Below are positions 23,156 through 34,667 of a stretch of 64,000 bases of DNA, one piece after another (position 1 is the first letter of the stretch; each line of letters begins with the position of its first letter). This DNA is from Hydrangea macrophylla (Eukaryota; Streptophyta; Magnoliopsida; Cornales; Hydrangeaceae), in contig CM066987.1 of NCBI GenBank assembly GCA_033977485.1, forward strand, positions 85,059,588-85,123,587, read 5' to 3'. The translations under genes were made by a program, and so were the position numbers. The notes under the pieces are model-generated. The model did no database searches and was not told the DNA's origin. It worked only from the letters and a program-made list of their open reading frames with translations.

Positions 23156-23325
23156 AGACTCCGAAGTAGGCCGAGTCTCAACTCTCGGTCACTTCCCGAG
23201 CATTCAAAGACTCCGAATTAGGCCGGGTCTCAACTCCCGGTCAGTTCCCGAGCACCTAAAAGTCCCGAGCTAGGTAGGGTCTCAACTCTCAGTCAGTTCC
23301 CGAGGACTCAAGAAGCCCCGAGGCA
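23156..23325 (+). repeat. Three ~53-bp repeats in the Tat-2 3' region
   Basis: Three successive units contain GACTCCGAA or GTCCCGAG, then GGTCTCAACTC and CAGTTCCCGAG. They sit just before the polypurine tract GGAAATGGGGGGCAG (23407-23421). Confidence 0.8.
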
Positions 23326-23421
23326 GCTTCCTCAAGCACTCAAATAGTGGCAAGTGGCATCAACTAATTTCCAAACTTGCCCCGATATAGCATCTGGCCA
23401 ATCTTGGAAATGGGGGGCAGC

Positions 23422-23914
23422 TGATACGCCCAAAATTATGGGCAGTTTCCTACTCAAGCTAGAAGACTAATGGAAAGTGCATCTATTTCCTAATCCAATT
23501 GGGAAACCCCCGCAATTAATGTCAATCAATCCTAATACAATTAGGAAGCTTACTTGATTGGTGTCAATCACACCCTAATAGGATTACATTTCCTTATCCA
23601 TGTATGAGTAGGTCTCTTACATCTATAAAAGAGACCTCTCACCCCCCATTGAGGGGACGGCCAACTCTTTAGTCTACACAGCACCTCTATAAAATTCACC
23701 ATTATATGCATACACCCGGCCGGTATTACTGGTAGTGCCGCCCCTCTTTGTTGGCTCACCAGGCCCGCCGGTGATCTGCTAGTGAACGTGCTCAGACACA
23801 TCCGTGGACGTAGGTACCTTCATTAACAGGGCCGAACCACATACAAAAAATATTCTCTCTCTCTCTCTCCCCTTAAACTGCTCTATTTACTCTTACCAAT
23901 TTTTGGCATCATCA
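23422..23914 (+). repeat. Tat-2 3' LTR
   Basis: It starts right after the polypurine tract and ends ATCATCA, followed by the TSD ACCCC at 23915-23919. It is nearly identical to 20201-20691. Confidence 0.97.
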
Positions 23915-24912
23915 ACCCCTAAGAAGCTATAATTACCATTTTGCCCTTATGCCCATAACGTAAACTAAATTACTTCTTTTTATCACATGTATTATGTAGG
24001 ACTTGAAGGTTAGTTTATTTACAAACGAAGTATTTTAATCTCCTAAACTACCAAGGTAAGTGATCGTTTTCCTTTTACTGATTCAACTCCTCACAAGTGA
24101 ATCTTATCCTATTACTTGAACAAGTTTTATTTTAATGATGAAATCGTTGTTCTTATATTTGTTCTGGAACACATCGATTCGTTCCGGAACACATTGATTT
24201 GTTCCACTGAAAGAGGTTATCGTATTTGATGTTGTTGTAAGTTCCATATTTCTTTGATTCCAATGTCAGTTACCACCATTCTACTTGATTATATTTAGCT
24301 CTATTAAAAACTTACGAGCCCCTATGTGGGATGATCCCTATTGGATCTATGAGTGGCCCCAAAGTTGGCCGACCTCCTTATTGGGTCTACGAGTGCTTCT
24401 GATCAGTAGCTATTGTAGTGTACGTGAATGGGTGGTTGGTAATCTGACCTTCTAAATATGCATTTGTTATGCTTGTCCTGATGATATTCTACTCTCTTGA
24501 TATACCGATAATTATGTTTATCTCATTTACCTTTGGTATACAAATTTCTCTTTATGTTCATCATCCAGGATTACGATTATTCACTGAGTCTTCTACTCAC
24601 ACTCTCCAAATCTTTCTAACCCACCCCTTTCAGGTAATAAGGGAGATGAGGAATAAAATATGGTGGGAGATGACTCGATTGAGAAGGATCCTATTGAAGA
24701 ATAAGAAAGTTGAAATTCTCAGAGCCTATATTCAAAGGCTCGAGTTAGCCATAAGAATGTTATGTAATAAAGTTATAATATTATGATCTTCATGACCTAT
24801 ATTTGTAATAAATTTTAATTATGTTGCTTCCGCTACTCTCTGTACAAGTTATAAGGCCTTGGTGGCCGATCACGTGCCTTAAATCTACCAATTTAGGTTT
24901 TGGGGCGTGACA
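23915..24912 (+). repeat. Tekay-2 3' LTR, second part
   Basis: It continues the LTR from 20200, matching 13276-14282, and ends TTTTGGGGCGTGACA. TCTAG follows at 24913-24917. The open stretch at 24469-24786 is an LTR coincidence shared with the 5' copy. Confidence 0.95.
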
Positions 24913-24917
24913 TCTAG

Positions 24918-24957
24918 CCTGCGTAGGAAACTGTCTGGATTATTATGGGGCACGTCA
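24918..24957 (-). repeat. Tat-1 5' LTR, outer 40 bp
   Basis: On the minus strand this reads TGACGTGCCCCATAAT and then CAGTTTCCTAC, aligning with the TGATACGCCCAAAATTAT start of Tat-2. Joined with 11610-12014 it gives an LTR of about 445 bp. The Tat-1 insertion boundary is therefore at 24957/24958. Confidence 0.85.
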
Positions 24958-25254
24958 TGGGGCATGGCCAAGTGATGCTTGTGACGAACCGAGCCCATAC
25001 AGCGTCCCCGACCTGTTGGTCAGGACCGGATAGTACCGGGCGAACCGCTCGGGTTGACGGAGGCTAAGTCTTTTACCTTCACTGGATATTTTTGTACATA
25101 TCGTAGTTGGTGTATTTTGTAATTCCATGTCTAGGCCTTTAAATGAAAAAAAAAATTTCAGAATGGTGACACGATTTGGTTGTCAAATTACAAAAATAAA
25201 AATAAAAAATTCAGAAAGGTCACAAAAAAGTATCCACCAAAAAAGTACAAAAAA
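24958..25254. other. Unassigned spacer
   Basis: This is the flank of the Tat-1 insertion. The first 120 bp are GC-richer (ACCGGGCGAACCGCTCGGG area), then AT-rich. No gene, RNA or terminal repeat is recognised. Confidence 0.5.
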
Positions 25255-25828
25255 GTAATGCTATGAATGCTAAATTTGGTTGTCAAATTCTTTTACACTT
25301 GCACCATATGCAATAGTGTGTGGTACCACTTACCGTTGCCCTAACATGTGGTACAACTATTAGAGTATTTGGCAACCATAATTGGAATTCATATTTGGGA
25401 AGCACAACACTTACCATTGCCCTAACATGTGGTACAACTATCAGAGTATTTGGCAACTGTATTTGGAATTCATATTTGGGAAGCACAACATTATCCATAC
25501 ATTATATGTTATTCCAAAGTATGTGGTACCACTTACCTTTGCCCCAACATGTGGTACAACTATCAGAGTATTTGACAACCAAATTTGGAATTCAAATTTA
25601 GAAAAATAGCATTATCCATACGTTAGATGTTATTCCAAATATTAATGGTGATAGTTGACCAAAATGTAGACCAAATGTTTTGTGCTTCTATATATAGAAA
25701 GTGCATGTTGTAATTACTGGTCATAATCTAAGGCCTTTATATGGAATTTTTTTTTAAAAAATTCAAGAAGGTGACACGATTTGGTTGTCAAATTAAAAAA
25801 ATTCAGAAAGGTCATAATCTAGGCCTTT

Positions 25829-25892
<64 letters not shown>

Positions 25893-26514
25893 TGTGTGTT
25901 TTTTAGTAATGGGTTTTCCTATGATTAGATTCCAATGTATAACAGAAGAGAAAGTTATGAGGCTTGGGCGTATGGAGCAGAGAGAGAGAAGGGTTGCGTG
26001 AGAGAGGGAGTTGATTGAGAGAGAAAGGGTTGCGTGTGGTGTGAGGGGGAGTTGATTGAGAGAGAGAGAGAGAATGGTTTGAACACACATATATATATGT
26101 ATATGTAAATACTAAATTAAAGTAATGTTATGTATCTCAAATTTGGTTGTTAAATTCTTTAACAGTTGCACCATATGTAATAGTATGTGGTACCACTTAC
26201 TTTTGCCCCAACTTGTGGTAAAACTATCAGAGTATTTGGCAACCATATTTGGAATTCAAATTTGGGAGACACAACATTATCCATCCGTTATATGTTATTC
26301 CAAAGTATGTGGTACCACTTATCTTTGCCCCAATATGTGGTACAACTATCACAATTTTTGGAAACCATATTTGGAATTTAAATTTGGGAAACATATATAG
26401 CATTATCAGAATATTTGCCAACCATATTTTGTAATTCAGGTCATAATCTGGACATTTAAATGAAAAAAATAATCAAATTATAAAAAAATCAGAAAGATCA
26501 TAATCTAGAGCTTT

Positions 26515-26549
<35 letters not shown>

Positions 26550-26565
26550 TATGAGGCTTGGGCGT

Positions 26566-26612
<47 letters not shown>

Positions 26613-26714
26613 GTTGCGTGAGAGAGGGAGTTGATTGAGAGAGAGGGTTGCGTGTGAGGGGCAATTGATTGAAAGAAAGAATGGTTTGAACACACATACA
26701 CACATATATATATA
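25255..26714 (+). repeat. Two copies of a composite unit with 120-bp tandem repeats and GA tracts
   Basis: A unit made of ~120-bp repeats (core ATGTGGTACAACTATCAGAG, then TTTGGAATTC and TTATCCATAC) followed by a GA-rich block and GGTTTGAACACACAT occurs twice, at about 25255-26098 and 26125-26705. The first copy has about three 120-bp repeats and the second has two. The GA block of each copy contains GAGGCTTGGGCGTATGGA and GGTTGCGTGAGAGAGGGAG. Apparent reading frames here are repeat translations with Ser/Leu runs. No coding function is supported. Confidence 0.8.
25831..25890. repeat. (GA)n microsatellite
   Basis: About 60 bases of pure GA, ending in (TG)n. Shorter GA runs are at 26518-26545 and 26573-26609. 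Confidence 0.95.
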
Positions 26715-26743
26715 CTAGTAATTGCCCGTGCCCGTGGGCACGG
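26715..26743 (-). other. Helitron-1 3' terminus: hairpin plus CTAG
   Basis: CTAG at 26715-26718, a 7-nt spacer, then CCGTGC (26726-26731) facing GCACGG (26738-26743). The stem can extend to 8 bp with a 2-nt loop. Read on the minus strand this is the termination hairpin and CTAG end where rolling-circle transposition stops. Confidence 0.9.
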
Positions 26744-29700
26744 CGCAAAGAGAAAGGAAGATGAAAATTTGTCCATAGAAAACAATACAATTACATTAAA
26801 TCTATAGACCTAAAAAAAGTTAACCAATCTCCAGTCACAATATTCTCAAATAATTGGTGTCCCAATTGAAATGCATTTTGAATTCAATTCAAGCCCATTC
26901 AACAATCAGAAATAACACAAACTATCAGTCGAAAACAAAGCCTCTTTTCAGAAAATAGAAGCCAAAACAGTCATGAAGCCAATGAAGGTTTTTTTATTTA
27001 AATAATAAAAGAAACAGGATAATTCAAACAAAACAGTCTTGAAGAAATCAAATGACAAAACCACTGATTATGAAATGACAAAATAGTCTCGAACATGTAG
27101 TGTAACTAAACTGGGTATTCCAGTAATACTCCTTTCAAATTTAGAAGAACAACTAATAAGATATACGGAACCATGAGACACCGCAATGGGCTGAAATGAT
27201 TTCTACACATATATAAGTGGGAGTGAGAGGATTACAGAATCGACACCAATATGAGAGAGAGAGAGACAGAGAGAGAGGGAGAGAGAGAGAGGGGGAGGGG
27301 AGGGGTGGGTGGGTGGGCGGCGGTGCTACACCAATTTGATGTAACCCTATAAAAATGAAAAAGAAGAGAAACTAAAAATACAGAAAAAAAAAATCACAGA
27401 TTTGCATGGTTTGCTTACACAACTATGAGCTTAGAAATTTCAAAGCAAATAGGAACATAAAATGAGAGAAAGATTGGGAAAAACACTTAAAATCAGAGTA
27501 AGCATTAGTTTGTTGAGTTGTAAATGAGCCAAACTTGATCATGTTTGGAAGCTTACTTAAAAAATTAAAAAAATGTAGCATGGGCAGCCCATCAATCAAA
27601 GCTGTTACTTAACTCTGGTGGAGCACCTGATCATGTCAATTGCTTCTAGGAAAAAAAAAAAAGAAGCAAAAAGTTATAATTCACTGCTCAAGTCTACAAC
27701 TAAAGAAAAAAAAAAGCATATCTGCAACAAAAAAAAAATACCTTCCTAGTGGACTGTCAAATGGAATAGATTTGTGTGAGCAGTGAAGTCAAATGGAAGC
27801 AAAGAGAACATGCAACAATAAAAATTAGACACACAAATCATCAAATAATGCAATGATTTCCAAGTTTGGATTCCAAATTTGGTTCCCAAATGCTTTAGAT
27901 CCCAAATTCGACAGTGAGCCCACTTGATTTTCAGTGGAGGATGTTGAAGTGGTCCATGGTCCTATCCTTTTTGGGAACCACAATTGGGATACAAAATTTG
28001 GAAATACTCACTGATCAATATTTGAAGAAAGTGAGGGGCTGCATTTAAGCAATTACATGGATATAACTACAACAGGTATTGGAGGCATGTCCATGCAGGC
28101 CTATCCTTATGCGTCAAAACATATTTTGTGTTTGATCAAGAAGAGAATCTACATACGACCTAGACCGCAATAACTTGTACTTACAGCAAATCAGAGCCAT
28201 CATGAAACTTCCAAGAGTCTAAGTCACTCAGGGACTGGCTCAACTTGAGTAGGTTAGTTAGAAGACATACCCTAGTTTAATAAAGATGTAAAAATTTTAG
28301 TCATTGTAATGGAAAATTCCAATGGCAGAAACTCTATTCACCATATCCAGTCCCACATACATGCAACATCCCTTTCCAAATGTGCATAGAAATTTTAAAC
28401 CATATATTGCATTAACTTCTTCAAAATGCAGCAACTTTTACAGCAAACCTCTAAAAACAATAAATTTAGAGAGTATAAAATGGGCCTGGGAAGAAGTATA
28501 TGACTCCCTGATGTCATAGAAAGAGATTAAAGTGACAGTATCAAGAACCATGATGCCTAATAACTACTTTAAAATGGGATGTGAGGCTATTGATTGCTTA
28601 TTTGTATGAATGCATCATTACCACCTGACTTGTGCATGACTTCAACTCTTTGTAGTAACTTACAAACTTAAGAAAAAGCCAATGAACAACCAGTGTTAAG
28701 TGTTTCCTAAAATTGTTACCAAAAAATAGTTAAATTTAACCAATTACTATGAACATTCCTCTATGCCCTGCACTTTTTACATACATTCGAATTCATATCG
28801 ATAGATATAAACCAACTCTTTATTAAATCAAATTTGGATTTGAATCCGCCTTAATAACCAAAAAGTGTTTACATAACACAAAGAAACCCAATAAAAGACG
28901 ATAATGTCAAAGTCAAACCAGACATCATAAAAAAAACTAAAGGGTTTAAAACCAGTACCTTTGAGGGAGACAGTTGTTTTTAAGAGAGAAAAGGCTGAAA
29001 ATCGCAGGCTGCCTCCTTGCAATCTTGCTGAACAAATGAAAATCAAATCCGAAAAAAGCACATTAAGCAAATAAGAAACTCTCAAACCTGTATATATTAC
29101 GAAAGTTTCTCCTTTACGGTCATGGCTTTGTTTTGATACGAATCAGCCCACAATTCGAAATAATGAAATCTTCCCTAGAAACTAAGGCACATCATTGTGT
29201 TGTGGACATAAGCTAAAAAATCATTGTGCGATAGGCATAACTTCATAAGCTAACTGAAAAGGCTATATTAACAAAAATAGATTGCCAGCACAAAAACAAA
29301 CCTACAGTCACCCCAGAGGGATCAATTTGTCATAGGACTTTTAAACTGTGACTGATTAGCTGGAAAGAAATGAAAAAAAAAAAAATAAAATAAAATAAGA
29401 ACCAAAAGCAATGCATAAGATTTTGAAAAAAGGAAGAAGGCAATGTCAATGTCTATAACATCAAAGCATTTTCCTTGATTCTACCAATTATTTCAACACC
29501 AAAAACAAAAAAAGAGGCGCTTTCCTTTTAATGTCAAATTATTTCCATTGTTTCTACCAATTGTCTTAAGGAAAAAAAAAGGTACTTTCCAAGTTTTGAA
29601 AATTAGCACACTCAACAAACAACTCTCATAATCCTTTCAATGCAACCAACAAAGTCGTCCATAAGCATACTTTCAAGTGGGGACCATGGGCCAAACATTT

Positions 29701-31545
29701 GCTAAACTAAAGCATTTTAACAATGGGATCAGTGCATTCCCAGGATGCTGAGAATGTAAAGGTTTGCTGCCAAGTATACCAACCAATACAGAAAGTAAAT
29801 CTTAATGAATAGATTATGATGGAAACATATGGCATTAGAGATCTACCCAGCCTAAACTAATCTAGTTATCTCGAGAAGATTCTTGACCCCACAGAGGGAT
29901 TTCAATTGAAAGGGGCTGTTTGAGATCATTATTGGTTACAACAAACAAAAACATAAAAAGGGTCAAGACTCAAAAGGCCATCCAAACTTCAAGGCAATAT
30001 TTCCAAATGCAATAAGAAATACGCAGAAAACCATATACTTAATAGTTCACATAATTCAGCTAGTAATGTTAGGACACAAAAAAAGGAAATTCATATGCAC
30101 ATCAAATTCACCTCCTAAACACGGGTAATTCATTTTATTACACAGAAATCAAACAAAACCCAGATTGGAAGTATTCACCTTGAAGACAGATCAACATCTT
30201 GATCAGCTCAATTGCGAAAATTCCAAAACATAGTTCTGAAAGCAGCAAAACCTGAACAATTAGAAGATGAATATATCGGTGGTCAATGCCGGCAGGATGC
30301 CAGTGGTGTCAGAGGGTGCCAGTGGTAGGAGAGACCACTCTAAGTCGTTTTGGGTTTCAAGAACTGTATTTTCAATGTATTTAATAAAAAAAAAATTTAA
30401 CCAAAAGGCAAATGTCAAGAAATTTGCAACAAAAACATAAGACATTGTGATAAAATTAGGAAAGAAAACAATATCAATTGGGCAGCACAAACCTGTGATC
30501 CCACAGAAACATATAAATCAAATTATTGAGGTATAATCAATTAATGCAAATTCTTGAGAAAGCAAATCATATTAATTTATACACTGCATATGTTGGGAAG
30601 ATTGGTAACTTTATCTAGAACCTCGAATACTGCATTATCCATGGTAATACATACTTTCCAAAACAAAAAAAATAAATAAACATTGATACTTTTTGATAGT
30701 AAGCAACGTCAAATGAGAATTCAGTACAGTGGGGACGATTGGATTTTCAATGGAAGTTGCTTTATACAAATGCATATAAGATTAAGCCTTAATCATATAA
30801 GATTGAAGCTCAATTGAAAGATTAACATGCTGAATTGAAAGATTCATTTTGCCTTTCTTTTCCTATTTTTTCTTTCTTTTATATTTCTTCGTGGGGGAAG
30901 GGGAATTAAGACCTTTGACCTTGCACTATGAACAGAAAAACAAAACTATGGGTGGCCCACAATTGGAAAAACAGTACTTTAAGATCTTATAAAACCAACA
31001 ATTTGAAGCTTTTATTTTTCACCATTAAATATCTTATAAAGCCACAACTAAGATGTAAATCATGAAGTCAATTTTTACGCATTGCACAACTTACCTGACA
31101 GAAACCATTACATCGTATATGCATTAGGGAGTTTTCTTTAATGTGGGCTTTGGCTCCCCCTGTGACACCAGTCAAAAAAAAAAAGATGTATAAGCAGATA
31201 ATGAATGAAAGGGCATCTGATACAAAAGGCACAGATTTAACAAAGTCCACTCTTCATAACAATCTAAGGGCCTATTCGGGAAGGCAAAGAACTGATGCTA
31301 TAAATTGAGGTTTTTATCTTTATGAAACCTGATTCCTTGTCAAACCAACATAACTTTAGTTTCTCACAAAAACCCGACTTTAAGTGACATTAAGACTGAA
31401 TCGGATCCTACTTCAAGGATTTCCAAACATGCCCAAACTACATAAAAAAAATAAATGTCTGTTTTTATTTAAGGAACAAATATGGGAGTGGGAGTAAGGG
31501 CACTGCTAATTGAGAAATCATGTAGCACAAAAGTTGACGGCTTAC
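26744..31545. other. Helitron-1 interior, no recognisable genes
   Basis: AT-rich, with many A runs and a GA/GGGTGG tract at 27249-27320. Short open stretches (for example 28322-28519, 28828-29085, 30260-30490, 31068-31250) lack family motifs. The part next to 31545 would be intron 2 of the captured RPF2 copy. I searched by eye for the next RPF2 exon (KKRPDNLV-type) and did not find it. A 27-bp segment at 31133-31161 recurs at 40639-40665. Confidence 0.6.
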
Positions 31546-31946
31546 CACAAAGAGGCTGCAATAAGCTTTGAGAGAGCATAACTCCACAGAAGTTTCACCA
31601 CCGCTCTGAAATGCTCCGATGTTGTCATTCCATCAGGTATATGTAACGGAGTTATCTTTCTTAAGATGACATACTACAGTGAACACAACATTCAATACAT
31701 GGGTGGTCTTTGTGCCATGGAGAATTAGTGTTTTCTTTCCATTTTCAACCTGTAAACTGCAAAGAGTACAAATTCATCATTAGGGATCTAAAGTTAATTT
31801 CAACAAACACATGTCTTTTTTCCAGATGAAAGAATGCAAAGTACTCCATAATAATTTTGAAAATGTGGGGAACTTACAAGCTTGGGGGCACGTTTTTCAA
31901 TCTCTCCCTTGGCTCTTCCTGTTTTGGGAGTTTTAATTTCCAACAT
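31546..31946 (-). pseudogene. RPF2: Captured fragment of RPF2 (ribosome production factor 2), exons 1 and 2
   Basis: RPF2 is a nucleolar Brix-domain protein that brings the 5S RNP into the pre-60S ribosome with RRS1. Exon 1 (31946-31878, 23 codons) reads MLEIKTPKTGRAKGEIEKRA and PKL, then GTAAGT. Exon 2 (31749-31546, 68 codons) follows an ACAG acceptor in phase 0 and reads VENGKKTLILHGTKTTHVL, KKDNSVTY, stop, then FQSGGETSVELCSLKAYCSL and FV, ending at a GTAAG donor. These are the N-terminal segment and the start of the Brix domain. One in-frame TGA and no later exons show it is a dead fragment inside Helitron-1, on the same strand as the Rep-helicase gene. Recognition is from memory of the plant family. 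Confidence 0.85.
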
Positions 31947-33518
31947 GATTAATTGCAAGCAGTTGTCCAAGCAAGATATGGTAAACATAAGAAAGGCATT
32001 CAAAATGTGAAAGATATTCCAGTAAATTATTGGTCATCTAATGTACAGTCCATAATCATCATTATAGAGGATAAAACATATTTCTTAGGATATGTTTTAT
32101 TTGTGGTGTTAGAGAAAGGAAACTAATAAAACATTGTTCTTAGGCTCCGTTTGACTGATTAACATATTTTTAATAAGAGATTAAGATAAGATGAAGGTAT
32201 GTTACTCACAAAATTCAGAGCGTTCAAGTACATTACATGAGTCCAAGACCAACTACGTGTTTGGTCCAGATATATTACATTAATTTTAAACATTTCTTAA
32301 TTGGGATTGAAGGCTATTAAGAGCAAAAAGACGAAAAAGAAAAAGGAAACAAACCAGGACCACTGTTGCCCCTGCATCATCTATATAATACAACCTCCAA
32401 TAGTAACTGAAGCAGTAAAAAAGCCAACATATATTAGACTTGAAACTTTCACTTTGACCCCCTCAATTTTTATTCATGACATGAGTGAAAATTACTAATC
32501 ATTGTCACTAATTTCGCTTTCTTTTCCTTGATTTTCCTTAGGAACCAAATGAAGAGAAAGGGTTCCATATAAATTGGAATTTCCTTCAACCAATTTCAGA
32601 ACATGTTTCACAAACTAAAAAAATCACAGATTCACCAAACCTAATGCAAAATCTAACCTAACCAAACCATTTCGTATGTGTGTGTGAGAGTGAGAGGGAG
32701 ATAAAATTAGAGAGAGGAAATATTACCGACGTTGACAGTGAGGCTAAGGTTCCGGAATATGAATCGGAGATGGACAGAAGGAGGGGGAGAGAGAAGAATA
32801 GAGTGAGGAAAGTTACCGATGTGTGTGAGAGAGAGAGAGAGAGTGAGATGAAAATTCAAACTTTGGGCGTGGGAGAGTGTGAGAGTCTGACAGATAGGAG
32901 CGTGAGAGAGAGTGGAAGACAGAAAGAGAGGAGTAGAAAAGTAGGTCAGAAGGGCTAATATCTGCCGAAGGATTAGGTTCCAGCGGTCTCAAGTGTCCCA
33001 TAGTTAAGTTTCAACAAAGAGAATGTTGTCATTGAGTACCTGGGTTTTGAAACAAAATGAAAATGATCCGAGACTCAGATCTATCATCAACATGACCACC
33101 AACAAAGCTGCTCCATACGCAATTTCCTATGAACTTGCATGTCTACGACATACGAAGTTGAAGTCCTTAGTGGAATCATACGATGTTAAAAAGATACAAA
33201 CTGATTTTGTAAAACCTTACATTTGATGTGAATGCGTGTACCAAAGGAAGGAAAAAAAATTCACATTAGTTGATGTACATAACATTAACAAAATACATTA
33301 TCTGATCCAATCTCGCTTACGTTTATATACAATAACTCATGCCTCTGGGGGCACGGACCCAAAAAACAAAAAAACAAAAAACAAAAATAGTTTCTTCAAA
33401 CCATATGAACTTACACAAAAAACATTATAGATGATAAACATGGTCATACAGTGTAGACTAATTACATAGAAACATTCCATATACACAAAACAACATTAAG
33501 ACTCCCTCCACAGTGTAC
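31947..33518. other. Helitron-1 interior upstream of the RPF2 fragment; CT-rich leader-like block
   Basis: No coding signal. On the minus strand 32960-32660 is CT-rich with CTCTCTCTCAC runs, like a plant promoter or 5' UTR. It may be the captured upstream region of RPF2. A GA-rich open stretch at 32680-32958 is only the reverse strand of this. Confidence 0.5.
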
Positions 33519-33779
33519 TCAATGTTTTGGCAAATTGTGAATTTTTGTCATCAATTTGGAGAATGTGTAAGTATCGATGTCAATGTACTTCGGCCAGTGC
33601 GGCGAATGCACACGAATCTGAAAATAAACAATAATTATATTCACTTGTGAATCTTGAAGAGGATAAATTAGAAGCACTATTTAATTATTATTTAGCATTA
33701 CCTTGTTGGGCCGAGCATTTATGTTGTCAAATTCTCTTGCCGCATCTTGCCAATTCCATGATACATTTTTCCACAAATT
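33519..33779 (-). other. Two possible extra 3' exons after the Rep-helicase
   Basis: Minus-strand 33779-33702 (26 codons, after a TTTTTCAG acceptor, before GTAATG) reads NLWKNVSWNWQDAAREFDNI and on. 33617-33519 (after TTATTTTCAG) reads IRVHSPHWPKYIDIDTYTFS and ends in a TGA. Both are phase 0 and open. A weak donor (GTCCTT) at 33914 would join them in frame to the helicase before its own stop at 33903. I do not recognise the peptide. It may be an alternative C-terminus or chance. Confidence 0.35.
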
Positions 33780-34667
33780 CTGAAAAAGTATTTATTGAAG
33801 GTCCAAATTATATTGAGAATAATAACTCATTATCATGCCCTATTTTTGCTACCTTTATTTATTTATTCATTTATGTATACATTGTCATTTACCTGTAAGT
33901 CATTATATAAGGACTTCGGGATAAACAATGTTTGTCGTTGAATCCGTATTCCCATCAGTCAGAACACTTATACGATCAAAGGATGTACATCTGGATAAAG
34001 CGACATATAATTGTCCATGACTAAATACAGGGGTCCGCAAATCAATCCCAACAAAGTTCACTGATTGACCCTGAGATTTATTAATTGACATTGCGTATGC
34101 CAAGCGGACTGGAAATTGACGCCTCGTCATACTAAAAGGTAAATCAGTTGATGAGGGAGCCAATGAGATCCTGGGAATAAAGGCTAAGTTTCCAGCTTTA
34201 TCACCAGTCAAAATCAACCCTTCGATTACACGCGAAGCGGTTCTGACAACCATCAATCGTGTGCCGTTGCAAAGTCCATCTGTTGGTGCAATATTTCTTA
34301 ACAACATGATAGGACAACCCACTTTCAATTGGAGGTTGAACGGGGGTAAACCAGGAGGGTCCAATGAGTTAAGATATTCATTAAGATACCGATTAGTAAT
34401 AGACCGATCACTAACATCATCGTCAGACAATGTATCCGCTGCCAAATAGGTACATGCCTCGCCAGGGTATTTTTTTAATGCAACATTATTAATAGCGTTG
34501 ACATCCACATTTCGTGCGGACAGAATTGTCCGCTCGGTGAGATACGTAGGGGTGACCGTCCCTTCCACACCCAGTCCAGGATAAACTGTGCATAATAACT
34601 CTTCAATGTTATGACACTTAAGTATTGTAGAAGGGAGTTTTACAACTTCTTGTGGTTTGCTCCCAAC

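Larger units (their letters stand above)
20201..23914 (+). mobile_element. Tat-2: short gag-only Tat-lineage LTR element
   Basis: Two LTRs of 491 and 493 bp begin TGATACG and end ATCATCA. The element carries a PBS, a split gag, a repeat-rich 3' region and a polypurine tract, and a perfect 5-bp TSD flanks it. It has no protease, RT or integrase, so it must depend on proteins from an autonomous relative. Tat-1 shares its LTR, PBS, gag start and 3' repeats and is the same family. By eye the LTRs differ at about five bases and one 2-bp indel, suggesting a recent insertion. Confidence 0.95.
12015..24912 (+). mobile_element. Tekay-2: full-length chromovirus with a nested insertion in its 3' LTR
   Basis: Both LTRs, an initiator-Met-type PBS, gag, protease, RT, RNase H, integrase with a chromodomain-like tail, and a polypurine tract are present in order. 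A perfect TCTAG TSD brackets the element. It interrupts the 5' LTR of Tat-1. Without the 3.7-kb Tat-2 insertion it is about 9.2 kb. The coding region has many stops and frameshifts, and key RT and integrase residues are changed, so it cannot move by itself. Confidence 0.95.

Noticed and set aside
25827..26790. Reading frames with long Ser/Leu runs
   Set aside because: They are translations of (GA)n/(CT)n microsatellites. The same applies to 32813-33001, 40896-41354, 41563-41836 and 46997-47217.
28322..28519. Possible small gene in the Helitron interior
   Set aside because: A 65-codon frame with no motif, no splice support and no conserved neighbour.
31546..31946. The RPF2 segment as a functional host gene
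   Set aside because: Only two exons are found, one contains a stop, and the segment lies within the Helitron termini.
33647..33898. Plus-strand open stretch opposite the end of the Rep-helicase gene
   Set aside because: It has no motif, begins at a non-ATG codon and overlaps the intron/exon candidates of the opposite strand.
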